This document shows, piece after piece, positions 1 to 11,117 of a stretch of 64,000 bases of DNA. This DNA comes from Falciphora oryzae (Eukaryota > Ascomycota > Sordariomycetes > Magnaporthales > Magnaporthaceae): NCBI GenBank assembly GCA_000733355.1, contig JNVV01000073.1, forward strand, positions 90,082-154,081, in the 5' to 3' direction. Each line of letters begins with the position of its first letter. Position 1 is the stretch's first letter. A model generated the notes under the pieces. The model did no database searches and was not told where the DNA came from. It was given only the letters and a program-made list of their open reading frames with translations. The translations under genes were made by a program, and so were the position numbers.

Positions 1-874
1 GTTTTTGGTTTCCTCGGCCAGTTTCAAGAATCGACTCCAGGAAGAATCAAACATGCTCCGCCATGCTGAAATGTTCTCTGCGATTAGCAGCAAGTCGGAG
101 CTAGAGATCGGCCAGGACTAGGTCGACAGAAGCAAAACCTACCGGGCCTGTTGAAGACCTCCATAAGACCTGCATGGAACTTCAAAATGGCTTCCCGGTA
201 GTCGTCCAGTATGGAAATAACATCTGGATAACGAGCGAAGAGCTCTTGGTACTCGTTCAAGTGGGGGAAAATGTCGCCAATCTGGCCGAGGATGTCGACG
301 AGCTTGTCGAGATAGTGGCCGTTGACACCGCCACGGTCACTGGCCTAATCGCAGCACAGCCGGTCAAGTAAGCAAATACACAATACCCGGCCAGATTGCG
401 TCCGGAGGCTCTTGAGGGCAGGGACAAACGCACCTGCACAAGAGCGTGACGGAGGGGAGCCTTTGGATCGCGGAAGATTCAGTCAAGCCTCGAGCGGCGG
501 GTGATGGTGGTCAAACTCACCCAGAGGAAATTGGACGGTCCGTTGACGCTGACAAAATCACCGGTGGCAATGGTGAGCTGCCCAACCAAATCGATGAACT
601 TGGAGAGACGCTGCAGGTTGGCCAGTCTCCTCTGGGCCCCCAGCGTCGTCTGGATGGAGATGATTGCGGCCTCGACGTCTTTCTTGTTGCACGCCTGGAA
701 ACTTGCTCTCTGGTCCTTCGTCAGGGTCCGCTTCAAATCCTCCAGGGCTTTCGTCAATCTCGGGTTGGATTGCTTGGAAGTGCTTGCAGTGGCGGCTGCT
801 GGGTCGGGCGTCGTCGCGGGCGGAGGGGTTTCGGCCGTCGTGGCTGCCCCGGCCGCTAGGCCAGGGCTGTTCAT
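1..874 (-). CDS. STAND/NLR-type protein, N-terminal part (runs off left edge)
   Basis: I reconstruct four exons: 874-521, a 27-nt microexon 460-434, 344-143, and 77 to beyond the edge. All junctions are GT-AG and in phase. The protein starts with a Pro/Ala/Thr-rich stretch, then a helical block (RLTKALEDLKRTL, QRASFQACNKKDVEAAI, LGAQRRLANLQRLSKFIDLV) followed by YLDKLVDILGQIGDIFPHL and ELFARYPDV. This is the N-terminal region typical of large fungal STAND proteins (DUF7708-like), which usually precedes a NACHT or NB-ARC ATPase and repeats. Those parts would lie left of the window. Such proteins are thought to act in self/non-self recognition. The start ATG at 874 precedes MNSPGLAAG; an upstream in-frame ATG at 943 is less likely. 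No lesion is visible in the part present. The family is recognised by pattern, not by search. Confidence 0.72.
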
Positions 875-1157
875 GGTGAGATCTGCTCGCTCAAGCGATG
901 AGGTCCAGAATTGACGACTGCCCGGCGTGGGGATGATCGCCATAGACGACGGAGCCCAGGGAAATAAAGGGGAGGAAAGGCACAGACGGGAAAGCGATGG
1001 AATTGACGTCGCGGAAGTTGGGAAGTGCAGGCCTGGCTGCCCGTGGGAAGGACGGGCTTGGGGGCTGCGCCATTTTGGGAGCGCTCGTGCCGCGAACCAT
1101 GCTGCATGTGAGGCAGCAGGCAGGCACTAGTCTAGACTAGTGCTCAGTGGTTGGTTT
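875..1157. other. Upstream region of the STAND-type gene, no gene seen
   Basis: This is presumably the 5' flank of the minus-strand gene that starts at 874. I see no convincing coding pattern on either strand. Confidence 0.4.
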
Positions 1158-1284
1158 CCCTTGAGTGCCGTTGAGTGCCCGTCCGCAGATCTTCCTCTCT
1201 CAATCAATCACGAATCTTTATCAGGGATAAATTCTGGAGACCTATTCCTGTTTTGGCAGTCCGGCACTCAACGGCACTCAAGGG
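1158..1284. repeat. 127-bp inverted-repeat (foldback) element
   Basis: The left end reads CCCTTGAGTGCCGTTGAGTG and the reverse complement of the right end reads the same. The arms are about 22 bp with an AT-richer spacer of about 80 bp containing no ORF of note. I find no clear target-site duplication, so it may be a tiny MITE or a decayed foldback rather than a mobile element with proof of insertion. Confidence 0.6.
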
Positions 1285-1695
1285 GATACGCCTTCCAGGC
1301 GGTCTGGGGCTGTGTGCGTTGTGCAACCCCAGGCGACATAGGCGATTGGAACCCTGAGTCCGATAGGTCGTGCCATATCTACCTTTATCCAGTTGCCAGT
1401 TGGGAGGGGTTCCCAGAGCGTCGGGAATCACATGACATGACACGTGACCCATGGGAATCAAGGTTTTGGCCGAGCGCGGCCACGATCGCGCATCCGGAGC
1501 ACATAGAGATACCGGAATAACGATAATTTGTGCCGTCCAATTGACCGTATACGGTGCACCCGCCGTCTCACGCAAGTTGCTTGAAATTCATCACATGGAA
1601 TAATGCCTACGCCCACCTCCCTAGGATAGCCACCAGGTGCACCAGCCTGCTTCACTGCAGTTGCAGGCACGAGCCCGGCAGTCGACCCATTCTAG
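1285..1695. other. No gene seen
   Basis: Short ORFs only, with no family resemblance on either strand. Confidence 0.4.
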
Positions 1696-1699
1696 CTAC

Positions 1700-3370
1700 A
1701 AATCCAACGACGACGTTCTCCTTGCACCAGCAGGTCCATCCTCACGGATGTCTTCCCAGCCTGGGCGTTTTGCCGTGGATAAACCCTCACTAACACGCCC
1801 ACCGATTGCAGCGCGCCGGCACCTCCGGCGATGCAAAAGGACAGGCTGAAGCAGAGACGGTGTCAGCGAAATGGAGGCCATTTTGTTCAGCACGTCCCGC
1901 GCGGACGGGAAGTCCCCGGACGGCCCCCTCGACGCACGGCACATCCCCTGTCGTCTGCTGATCGCCTTGACCTGCGTGGCCGTGGAGGAGTGCGTGTTTG
2001 ACGTCACGATGGTCTTCACTTTCCTCCTGATCAACGTCAAGGTATCGCGTTCGGGCCGACGATGTCCGAATAGCCGGACAGATCCATGAAGTTGATCTTT
2101 GGAACCTCCCAATGCCGACAAACGATGGCCTTCCTAACGCGGAGGCCTTGTTTTCCGCGACGTCGTGCACCATTCTCCTCGTGCGGAGCGACTTGTACAC
2201 GTCATTTTTTGTGGACCGGCTGATGGAGGCGTTTTTACGTCTTCAGGGCGTCTAGCAGGCGTGTGATCAACCTCTTGACCGAGTTGCTCACCGGCACAGA
2301 ATACTCTGTTACTGTCCCTCGTCTTCCTCACGGCCATGGGCTGGCGGCACAAGGTGGTGATGGGAATCTTCAGGTAGGCCCCCGGGTTCGGCACCGCGCT
2401 ATGGATGGGGTGTCGATATCCAACAAGGTCCCGTCGTTCAGCATTTCCACCACAATCACGTCGGCTTGTCCGGGAAGCCGCTCGTGCTGGTGGACAGCAG
2501 GTCGGTCTAGCACTTCACGACCGTCAGCTTGCTGTTGGTAAACGCAATGATGTGCCCGGCTGGTAGCAAAATCCGGCCATCTTCATACCGTCTGCCTTGT
2601 GCGTAAACACCCAGGCAGTTCGGGACGGCGCTGGCGCCGGCCATTGTGGCCATTTGCCCGGCCTCGGACATGTGCATCCTGCCCAGATACCACGCCAGCT
2701 CCCTCTCCGGCACGGTGGGTGCCCACCAGCCTCGACATGACGGAGTCGGTGCTGGGAAGTCGACTTTGGCAGCGTAGCTTTTCATGCCCTCGCTGGCGTA
2801 CTCCCTAGCGTTGATGGCCCTCGATAGGCTAGCGACGTCAGGTGTGTTGCGCCTTGATAATATTGCCGTTGAAGCGTTCTCGCGCGAGGCGGCTATTGTA
2901 ACGCCAGGACACCCGATGACGCTCTCCTCGCCCGTCCTCGTCGCTTTGACGATCTTGTTGCAGGGCTTCGGTACCATTTGTAGCCGCCCCTTTCCACGAT
3001 GCTGGACGCGGCCGGCTCCCAGTTGCAAATCTTGTTCCACATCAGCTTTGAACTGGTCGAGCTCCATGCAGGCAGTGTTTCACCGACATCGACGACGCGG
3101 TAAGCGAGTCCATGGCTGTTGCGTTGTCCCTGTCACTATCGACGTCGACTAACCTTGTCGTAAATCTTTGTGTCGCTCAGCTTGTCAGTCATGGAGAGGA
3201 TGATGGCCCCGTTGCTCCTGCTCGTGCGCATAACCTGCTGTGCCGGAGCCTCGTCGAGGCCAGCCCTCACGTGCACGAGCTCAGCCTTCGTCGGGGCGTT
3301 AGCCAGGCCGCACTTTCATGGCCGTCATCCTGTTAGCGATGAGGTTGTAGCAGGCAGCCCGTAGGCGGAG
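1700..3370 (-). pseudogene. Degenerate coding-like stretch, function unknown
   Basis: On the minus strand, protein-like segments follow one another in changing frames. They include TDKLSDTKIYDK (about 3155-3190), a 186-residue open frame (3067-2507), VIVVEMLNDGTLLDIDTPS (about 2400-2460), then segments such as KINFMDLSGYSDIVGPNA (about 2050-2105). Stops and frame changes separate them, so an intact gene is not possible without many introns. I do not recognise the family. It could be an old pseudogene or chance coding potential in GC-rich DNA. Confidence 0.25.
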
Positions 3371-4180
3371 TTAGTGGCTTCGAATTGCCCAAAAACATCT
3401 CATGTGGCATGCCAGGCCGTCCGTTGGCCTTGCTCCCACAAGGCGGGCGGGCAGTCCGGCTCTTCGCCCGGACCTCTGGATCCCCGCCGAGCGCGACCTG
3501 CCCGACGACCTCGAGTGGCACTTTTGCTTCCCGCTCGGCAACGCCACCGCCGCGGCCACCGCCACCTCCCTAGTCGGCGGCCTCCCCCATCTGATCCGAA
3601 AATGCCGCGACAAGGTGCTTGCGTGGCGGCCCCGGGTCCTTTCCACGGGCGCCGACGGGTGCGGCCGCGGTATCGGCATTGCCCTTGGCTTCCTCCGGCG
3701 GGCGAGCGACTCCTCGTGAGGTGGCTTTGGCATCAAAGCTTGTAAGGGCCCGGTTAGCTAATCAGCTGCCCGCTTGGCCTCCTCATCGTTTTCCCTGGGC
3801 TCCAGATGACGTCGTGGTCAGACATGGTCTTATCTTTGTCTTCATCGGAAGACCAGATGTCGGTTTCCGCCTCCCAAGTAGCCTTGTGCCCGCCCCGTTG
3901 GCATTCCATGGCCAATTTAGCGCGGGACTTGGCTGCTTGTGGTATCTGGGCCTATCAGCGGGCGGGTTGCCTCCCGCTGCTGGCAAAGCGCTGACAGATC
4001 GAGCAGGAGCTCAATATGCAGGCCGAACAGTTCATTCACACTGGTGACGTGGCAAAGCGGACAACTAGTTGGATGCCGGCGTCCTGCCTTGCGAATTGGC
4101 ACTGGATATGAGCGGCGCAATTTCTTCAAGGTTGATCCCACTGCCGGCCGACACAGGGAAGAAACACAAAACCTAGGTAA
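3371..4180. other. No gene seen
   Basis: Overlapping open frames exist on both strands (for example plus 3402-3719), as expected in GC-rich DNA. None shows a recognisable domain, signal peptide or splice pattern. Confidence 0.35.
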
Positions 4181-5903
4181 TTAACCTACCACTCCTCGCA
4201 ACCTTTTGCAACGGCGCTGCTGGACCCCATCGCGCTTGGTACCCCATTCGTCTGCCCCTAATGGTGAAGAAGAAAGCGGCCTTGCTAGGCTGCTCGTCTC
4301 TAACGCCGCCGTCCTGAACGAGGTCCCGAGGCTGGGCGGCGACGTCTCGTCCATTTCCTCAGGCCTCCGTTTTATACTCCTTCCTCTCGCCTCGTAGCCC
4401 CCCTCTTCGTCACTGCTCTGGCCCGCAGCGTCGTCGCCGTATAGGAGGACGGTCTCCTCTTGAAAAGCCTCGGCGGCTGTTGGGGGCCGTGACCGCTTCT
4501 TCGGACTCCTACTCCTCTCAGAATACGACGAAAACAGCCGCATTCGCTGGCGGATCTCGCTTGACGGTAGCCTGTCCTCCTCCCGGCGCATCTTCTCCTT
4601 GTTCCACAAAACCACCGTGTAGCTGGCCATCGTATCGAAAAAGGGGTAAATCTCGTCGGTAAACAGCGACCAGGCAAAGCGCGCGAACAAGAACTCGGGG
4701 GCCAGTCCTTGGAGTGGTTGCAGCTGGCGGTTGTGGTACAAATGGACGAGCTCTGTGGAAAGCCTGGTAGCACCACATGTAACGTCAACGCGGCTTCCGA
4801 GGCCGGAAGTAGAGGATTTGGCGCGATGGGCGTCGAGACGGCGTGCGTTGGATTTGGCAAGGCAGCGAGCGCGGGCGTCGTGGTGGAGGGGGCAGCGGTC
4901 GGCGGTGGCATTGATGCAGGCTGGAGCGTCGAGGCAGGTAGCGGCTCGGCGGGAGACGGTGCTGGAGGGCCAATCGGGGCTGGAGCGGGAGGCTCAGTGG
5001 GAGCTGGCGCGGGCCTCGACACGTACTTGGCAGCAAAGGTGAAGCGTCGCGTATCGAAGAGGTGGTGGAGGTCGCTACGGAGGAGGACCATGTTCCTGTC
5101 GTCTGTAATCTTGTGGGCTGCGTATGGGTTGCGACAGTACCTGGAAAAGACGTGTCAGCGTCATGAAGCCCCCTACGGGACCAACAACCCCCGCGGCCAT
5201 GGGTCTAGAAGAGCCCTAGGAAATGAAATAAAATAAAAAATAAAAACGCACCTGTCCATATTGTTGGCCTGAAACCAGTACCCATCTGCCACCGGCACGA
5301 GGTGGGCGGCTTCCAAAGCATTGCCGTGTCCCGAAATCCGACATGTGACGTCCCGACCCTGGACGATAAACCCGGGTTGCATGCCCCCAGCGCTTGGTGG
5401 GACTCGGTTCTAGATCTGGAGGTCTTTCCAAGGGGATGGCAGGGTGTGTGGGAATCGCCAATGGTCGAAGGACGGAACGACGGGATACCTGTCTGTGGCA
5501 GAAGGCTATTAGAATGTGTCCCTTTAGCTGGCCGGACGCAGGGGAAACCAACATGGGGAAACCAACAACGCTGGGGGTCCTCATTTCCCACGCAGAAAAA
5601 GTACTCGCGCTCACGCAGCAAATTGTCAGCAGGGCGCAGGACGCGACGGAGCTCTCCACCCGCTCTCGTCGCTAGCCAGCCTGTCGTAAAGGCATTGTCA
5701 GCAATAATGCAGCAGGCGACAAAAGCTGTGTCGTAGTCGATGCCAGTGCGCCCGTCCTTGGTTGTGTCGAAGGCGCTGAGTCGCAAGAGATCGGGGACGG
5801 CGTCTGGGTAGGCGGGGTGGCGGAAATGGACGACGCTCGCAGAAAGGTCGGTGGTCGAGGATGCTTCGTCCTCGGGAGGGCTAAATCTGGGCCGCAGCTC
5901 CAT
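4181..5903 (-). pseudogene. Fungal HNH-nuclease-domain protein, disrupted
   Basis: The frame opens at MELRPRFSPPEDEAS (5903) and continues with VVHFRHPAYPDAVPDLLRLS, the usual N-terminus of a large fungal HNH family. The HNH core follows: CRISGHGNALEAAHLVP, an intron at 5251-5141 (GTGCGT to CCAG), then YCRNPYAAHK and NMVLLRSDLHHLFD with the His/Asn/His pattern. A Pro-rich linker precedes a C-terminal block (YHNRQLQPLQGLAPEFLFARFAW) and a basic tail. An upstream intron ends just before YPVVPSFDHWRFPH (about 5491). Two lesions break it. One is an in-frame TAG near 5410 after PWKDLQI. The other is a frame change near 4750 between LHVVLPG and ELVHLYHNR. Both could be sequencing errors, but together they favour a pseudogene. 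The family's cellular role is not established. Confidence 0.75.
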
Positions 5904-6204
5904 GGCGAGTGTGTGGTGGTTATGTCGGCTGCTTTCCCAATGTAAACAAAGCTGTCGGATTGGTTTGGCGGGGCGGGGGACTCTCCAGCCTCAGTGGCTC
6001 AGCCAATTCGGCTCCTTGTGGCGGGGCCCCAATCCGACAAATGGCCGAGTCCGCTTTGTGTTCTCTTTCCCACAATCACAAGATCTCAGCCTCATTGACG
6101 CCCCTCGTCGTCGTCGAGCATCGCGGTGGTTGTGCACGCTTACATTTTACTTGTTAAATCGCTTACTAACACAATCGCTAAGGATTCCCCGGTGCACTTT
6201 CCAG
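5904..6204. other. Intergenic, no gene seen
   Basis: This lies between the 5' end of the HNH gene and a LINE fragment. No coding pattern is visible. Confidence 0.4.
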
Positions 6205-6456
6205 CCGATCACGCTACTACCACCCGCTGCGCTTACAACGCCCCGGCGTCTTTTCGCCCTACTGCCCATTGCCCGCTCACCAACAAGGAGTGCAGGAACG
6301 CGGCCTGACTTCCGTGTGCCTTCGGGTTTAATTCGTTAGCCGCTTCGATAGTAGCACTACAGCCTGGTGTAGATAAGTTTAGGTAGCGCTAGCACCTCGT
6401 ATGCCCCTAGGGAGGCAGGGAATGGTAAATCCCGATTTATCGACGTTGAATATACT
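6205..6456 (+). mobile_element. Tad1-like LINE, 3'-UTR fragment (copy B)
   Basis: This segment matches the 3' UTR of the long LINE at 10981-17268, including GCTTACAACGCCCCGGCG, TTAGGTAGCGCTAGCAC and the block ending near TCGACGTTGAATATACTCTC. Only the 3' end is present, as expected from 5'-truncated target-primed reverse transcription. The tail is a short CT-rich run, not poly(A). Confidence 0.85.
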
Positions 6457-6561
6457 CTCTGTGTTCCACTGTCGGTAATGTCCAGCACAGCGCTAATCAC
6501 CGCTTTACCCCATCCAAAGCCTGGTAATAGGATATAATATACATGACGGTCGTGCTTCTGT

Positions 6562-7362
6562 TTAGGTAAACATGCCAGTGCCGGGCAAGCTCGTGCGTTT
6601 CACGCGCTTCTCGCGCGCATACATAACCGGGGTCTTACCCCCACCGGGACTCCGGCGATCGATATCGAACAAAGATGTGGCAATGACCAAGTCTTTGAGC
6701 TTCTCATATCCGAAGGTACGAGGATCGAAATCCGGATGCCGCTTAATGATGAAGTCGCCCACTCTAGCAAGATTAGCCCATCCCTCCTCGTCCGAGGCCG
6801 CCTCAACCGCTGCTCGCAGCTGGCGCAACAGGCCGGGCTCTCTGTTAACCGTCGTCGGCGTTCGCTTGCGAACGGGGAGGACGATACTAGCGCCATCCTG
6901 TGACACCGCTAGCTGCTCGTCGTCGATGATGTTGTCAAAGTAGGTGAACTTGTCGCAGGCTGATACAAAGGGCTTTGGCGTTTTACGCTCGCCGAATCCG
7001 TACACGACCAGGCCCGACTCTCGGATGCGAACCGCTAAACGGGTGAAGTCGCTATCGCTGGACACGAGACAGAAACCGTCGAAGCGGTTAGTGTAAAGTA
7101 GATCCATGGCGTCTATGATCATGGCCGAGTCGGTTGCGTTCTTGCCCTGGGTGTATGCGAACTGCTGGATCGGCTGGATGGACTGTGTGAGTAGTTGGTC
7201 CTTCCAGCCCTTCAGGCTTGTGCCGGTCCAGTCTCCATAAGCCCGCCTGACAAAGGCGGTGCCATATTTGGCGACTTCAGCAAGCAGAGCACTCGCGACA
7301 CCAGGCTGCGCATTGTCGGCATCAATGAGAACCGCGAGTTTGGTAGTTGGCTCGGTCGTCAT
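6562..7362 (-). CDS. NYN-domain RNase-like protein with C-terminal LOTUS/OST-HTH-like region
   Basis: Intact, intronless, 266 residues from the ATG at 7362 (an in-frame ATG at 7428 would add 22 poorly conserved residues). The N-terminal 150 residues form a NYN (PIN-like) domain: KLAVLIDADNA, VRRAYGDWTG, LKGWKDQLL, QFAYTQGKNATDSAMIIDAM, FCLVSSDSDFTRLAVRIRE, VYGFGERKTPKPFVSACDKF. The acidic residues expected to hold metal (IDAD, KNATD, SSDSDF) are all present, so catalysis on RNA is plausible. Residues of roughly 190-255 (GLLRQLRAAVEAASDEEGWANL, FDPRTFGYEKLKDLV) look like an OST-HTH/LOTUS module, a known partner of NYN domains in bacteria and some fungi. The lack of introns and bacterial-style architecture would fit an old horizontal transfer, but that is inference. 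Confidence 0.88.
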   Translation of the reverse strand: MTTEPTTKLAVLIDADNAQPGVASALLAEVAKYGTAFVRRAYGDWTGTSLKGWKDQLLTQSIQPIQQFAYTQGKNATDSAMIIDAMDLLYTNRFDGFCLVSSDSDFTRLAVRIRESGLVVYGFGERKTPKPFVSACDKFTYFDNIIDDEQLAVSQDGASIVLPVRKRTPTTVNREPGLLRQLRAAVEAASDEEGWANLARVGDFIIKRHPDFDPRTFGYEKLKDLVIATSLFDIDRRSPGGGKTPVMYAREKRVKRTSLPGTGMFT

Positions 7363-7394
7363 GATGTATTCGGTATGGAGCCGTAAGGTGATTC

Positions 7395-8309
7395 TCAACC
7401 AGGCCGGGGACACCGTAAATTCAGGCAATGGGAGGTGATCCTGCTTGCGAAACAGCTGGATCTTGACAGTGTTGCACAGCGTAACGAGTAATGAATTGGT
7501 CGGATTCTATTGATTGTGTGTTCCGTGCGGTTGATCATGGGCCATGTCTGCCCGAACAATTTTCCTGCGTCCTGCCCAACACGTCCGTGCACCTGACTAA
7601 TCAAATCCTGCACCGCGTGCAACAGATAGAGTTGCACAGTGGTGTTGAGGCCTGACCAGCCCCCTTGCTTCCCACTATACCAAATACAGCCCAGCTCAAC
7701 GGGGCACCCATCTCCTGCTGGAAAAGGTACTTCCAGAAATCTGCCAATCATTTGATTCCCTCGACGCTCCATAGCGGAACGATAAGGGAAATCTGTGTGG
7801 ACAATTACTTACCCATGACATCTAGTCTAGTATGAATAGAATGAATGTGGAAGTACCGTGGAAATCGGTCGAGTCAGCCGGGCAGCATGCGAAACTTCTG
7901 CCGTCACGTGTGGCACGGCCATGTGACTGATCATATGAGTGGCGTCTCTTCCGCCTCTGGGCCCGATCCGGAAAAAGCACGAACTTTTGGTAGGGCGCCA
8001 ACGCTCACCTAAATTTAAATGAGACTTGGTTTGGTGGGGGATCAGGTCGGTCGGCCTCTCATTTTTTCTTAGGTCATCGTGGGCGCCCTTCTTCCTCCTC
8101 CGCCTCCACGTCTCTCCAACGTTTTCCCCTCCGTGGTGGTGTCTTATTCGCGGTGCTTTTAGGAGCAGCGACGGAAACAACATTGCCAGGCGGGACGGTG
8201 CCTAGAACGACGTCTTCCGGGTAGGGATCGGGCGTATCGAGGGCGCATGTGGATAAGGACGGGTCGAAAGTCGGGCAAGCGGGCGGGACGCGATCGAAGT
8301 GGCTAGACC
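7395..8309. other. No gene recognised
   Basis: It contains a 125-codon open frame on the minus strand (7772-7395) without any recognisable motif. It is probably the 5' flank of the NYN gene plus unrelated sequence. Confidence 0.4.
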
Positions 8310-8765
8310 CTACATCAGGCTAGCTTTGCCCCTATAGCCATCGGTATCGTCGTCGCCGTCGCTGGACGGGGTGGCGGCTTCCATAAGGGCTTTTAGGTCC
8401 CTCACCTGGGCCGCGCGTTTTTCCACCTCGGGTGGCGTGTGGCCGATGGGCCATTCCTCGGCGGTCTGCTGGCCATACTTGGCGGCCCTGCCTGGCTGGG
8501 TTATAAAGGGTAGATTCGAGGCTCGCCCGAAATGCGCCGACGAATGTACTATCGACGCGGTCTGCTTTCGGGGCTGGGGTATTCGGCCGTGGGATAAGGT
8601 AGGCGCCCTTATTAGCAACGACGCCGAGGAGGTCCTGCTCGTCGTAATATTATCAGCAGTGGCGCGGGCGATATAACCTACAGGGGCAAAGCGCAGTCGC
8701 AGACCTACGACAAGCGGTGCTTGGGTGTCGCCGTCGTCGGAGGTCGTGTTTGGCGAGGTCATGGC
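8310..8765 (-). CDS. Uncharacterised ORF, possible gene fragment
   Basis: About 151 codons from an ATG at 8765 (MTSPNTTSDDGD). The C-terminal half has a charged, protein-like composition (EEWPIGHTPPEVEKRAAQ then RDLKALMEA) and ends in an acidic stretch. I recognise no domain. It may be the last exon of a longer minus-strand gene whose upstream part is the coding-like stretch at 8890-9390, or chance. Confidence 0.3.
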   Translation of the reverse strand, partial: AMTSPNTTSDDGDTQAPLVVGLRLRFAPVGYIARATADNITTSRTSSASLLIRAPTLSHGRIPQPRKQTASIVHSSAHFGRASNLPFITQPGRAAKYGQQTAEEWPIGHTPPEVEKRAAQVRDLKALMEAATPSSDGDDDTDGYRGKASLM

Positions 8766-8893
8766 CGAGGTTTGTCGAGGTTGAACAGTCGCAAGCAACA
8801 GGGCAGACAGGGCGCGTGCATCGTCCGGAGGTTAATGCCGTGCTTTTTTTTTTAGCAAAGGCCGCGGCGCGGGAGCGGGTCGGCACCGCTCGA

Positions 8894-9389
8894 TCACCCC
8901 AATTCCGAAACCGACGGCAGAGGCTGGAAGCCTACGAGATACCGTCCCGTCCAGATCATGCCCAGCTCACGGATGCTAGCAGCAGCCTCGCCCCCAAAAA
9001 AGGGCTCGGTCAGGCTGTCGCCGGTAAATTCGTCGCCACACTGAAATTTCCACCCCAGCTCACTTTTGAGCCGAGATACGACGTTGTCGCACACTTGCTT
9101 GGGCTTGACCCGCACGCAACAGTAGGAGCCGTGATGTTGCTGCCCGCTGCGCTGCCAGCTGCTGCGTGATGAACAGTTTTCCCTTTCGCTTTTGCAGCAG
9201 CACCAACCCGGTGTAGAGTGGTGCTGGAACCGAATTCGCTGCGCTGCTGCCGCCAGTGTCTCTTCTCGGCGCTAGCTGAAGCTGGGGGAGGCGGCAAGTC
9301 CTGCAGAACCTCGACGCCAAGCCCCTGTGCCATGCAAACGTGCTAACAGTACCAAGCTGACATCGACCCAGCAATCCGAATCCCGACAT
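8894..9389 (-). other. Coding-like minus-strand stretch, unidentified
   Basis: Two open segments in different frames read like protein: APLYTGLVLLQKRKGKLF around 9200 and VKPKQVCDNVVSRLKSELGW around 9080, followed by TGDSLTEPFFGGEAAASIRE. They could be exons of one gene or a relic. No family is recognised. Confidence 0.25.
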
Positions 9390-10980
9390 TTAGCTCGACG
9401 ACACCCGCGATGGCGTGGTGAAGTTCCAGCTAAAGTTAGTTGGGACCTCTGGGCGAACCATACACGCAAAGGTTGGACACCATCCGGCAGGACCCGGTAT
9501 CTTAGGCGCCGTGTCGCCGGCGGCCGTGGACCAGCCGGGGCCGCCTTCGTCTCGCTTGGTCATACCCGCCGGCGGTAGCCGCCGCCTTGGTGGGTATGGT
9601 TCTAACCCCGTACGGTAGGCGGCCGTAATCCGGTTAGGTCCACCTTCGTTTTAATCGGATATGTTTAATGGCGGTAGTGGCTGTTCCGGTTCGATACATC
9701 TTTCGTCCCACGTGGCCGGCGGCCATGGATTAGCGGAGCCCGGCCCTCGCCGGGGTTGCCGTGCCCGTGCCCGTACCCGTAGTTATTGCTTATATCGATA
9801 CATCTTTTGTGTCATCTCCCAGCTGCTCAGCGTCCCGTTTAACCCGTACTTTTTACTGCTTCGGGGTCCGTCCCATCCCATTTCCAGGTGGTGTGGGTAG
9901 TAAGTCCACCGGCCATGCCGGGACGACCACGAGGCAGATGGGAGTCACCTGTTATAGGCCCCGTACTCGTCATCACCCTAGCCTTCGGGTCCGGTTTGGA
10001 ACCGAGAAAAAGAACAGGTCGGCAAGGAAGATCTGTGCCTAGTCAAGACGTGGATTGCACCTTGGAGTGGTGGCGGGTGTTTTTTTTTATTTTTTTTTAT
10101 ATAGCCTAGCGATGCCCGATGGCGCCAGGCCTTTTGGGAGGGTGCCACACCCTGGGCGGACTCGAAGGAGAACATCCATCTTGGTTAGGTGCTGGCGCTG
10201 CGTGCCGCGGTTGACCCCGTCGCACTGGTGCCTCCGATCACTCCGGGTACAGGCGGCAGGGCCAGAAGACTCCACACGACGACGAGCGGCACTCGACCGC
10301 TCAGCCTCCCGGTCTGCGAACTCTTCACTATCGAGTCAGCAAGACGAAGGCGACGGCGGCCGGAGCGAACGAACAGGTCCTCCTGTCCCTCAAGGGAAGC
10401 GGGATCCACATCCACCATCTCTCGGGAAGCCTTCTCAGTCTCCGCGCGGCGAGCCATATTCTCTTTCTCGGCCTGCCAAGCTCGAATGAGCCTCGCCTGC
10501 TCCTCGGGGCCGTCGTGCTCAAAGGAGTCGTGCGGAATATGATCGAACTCGCCACAAAATTGTCAGACATGATGGCGGGCGCCGGGAGAGTGTCGAGGTC
10601 GCTGAAAGGGCCTAGAGGATCCCGCACCAGCTGGCCATGTCCTAAGAGGGCTGCCGGTCCGTACAGACCGCATGCTGGAAACCGGGAGGAAGAGAAATGA
10701 AAGTGCGAGTGGAACTTGCATGAGCTCACAGCTTGCGAGCTGCATGCTCCAAGGAATTCGAAGCTCTCCTGCGAGCCAGTGCTGGTGGTTTTGACTTTCG
10801 ACAGAAAAGCGAACGGTTCTATGGATCATGTAAATATGACTAGGCTAGCGTGATAGTAGAGAAAAGATGCTTCCCCGATGCCTTGTTAGACACGACAAAG
10901 GTGGCACAGGATAGCTTTGCGAAGAAGATTGCCTTCAAGCCCAATATACGTCTTCGCTTCGGTGCTCTGGGAAGAGCCCC
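9390..10980. other. No firm gene; weak direct repeats and one coding-like ORF
   Basis: Degenerate direct repeats occur: a GGCGGCC-GTGGA-CAGC block near 9517 recurs near 9718, and TCGATACATCTTT appears twice about 100 bp apart. An 8-T and a 9-T run near 10081-10098 flank an A. On the minus strand about 10575-10185 encodes a plausible but unrecognised peptide (FDHIPHDSFEHDGPEEQARL). Nothing supports a complete gene. Confidence 0.3.
10965..10980. repeat. Candidate left target-site duplication of the LINE
   Basis: CTCTGGGAAGAGCCCC here recurs at 17267-17282 directly after the LINE tail. The first four bases could belong to the tail, leaving at least 12 matching bases. This places the LINE 5' end at about 10981. 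Confidence 0.55.
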
Positions 10981-11117
10981 CACCTTCCTCGAATTCACCA
11001 ATTCTTGGCATTGCGCTGTTAGTGCACACTGCCAAGTTGCATACATTTCCTTAACATCTGCCAATTAGCGACCTAACACCAATAACCACGCCCGCCAACG
11101 GCGTTGGCGACGGCAAC

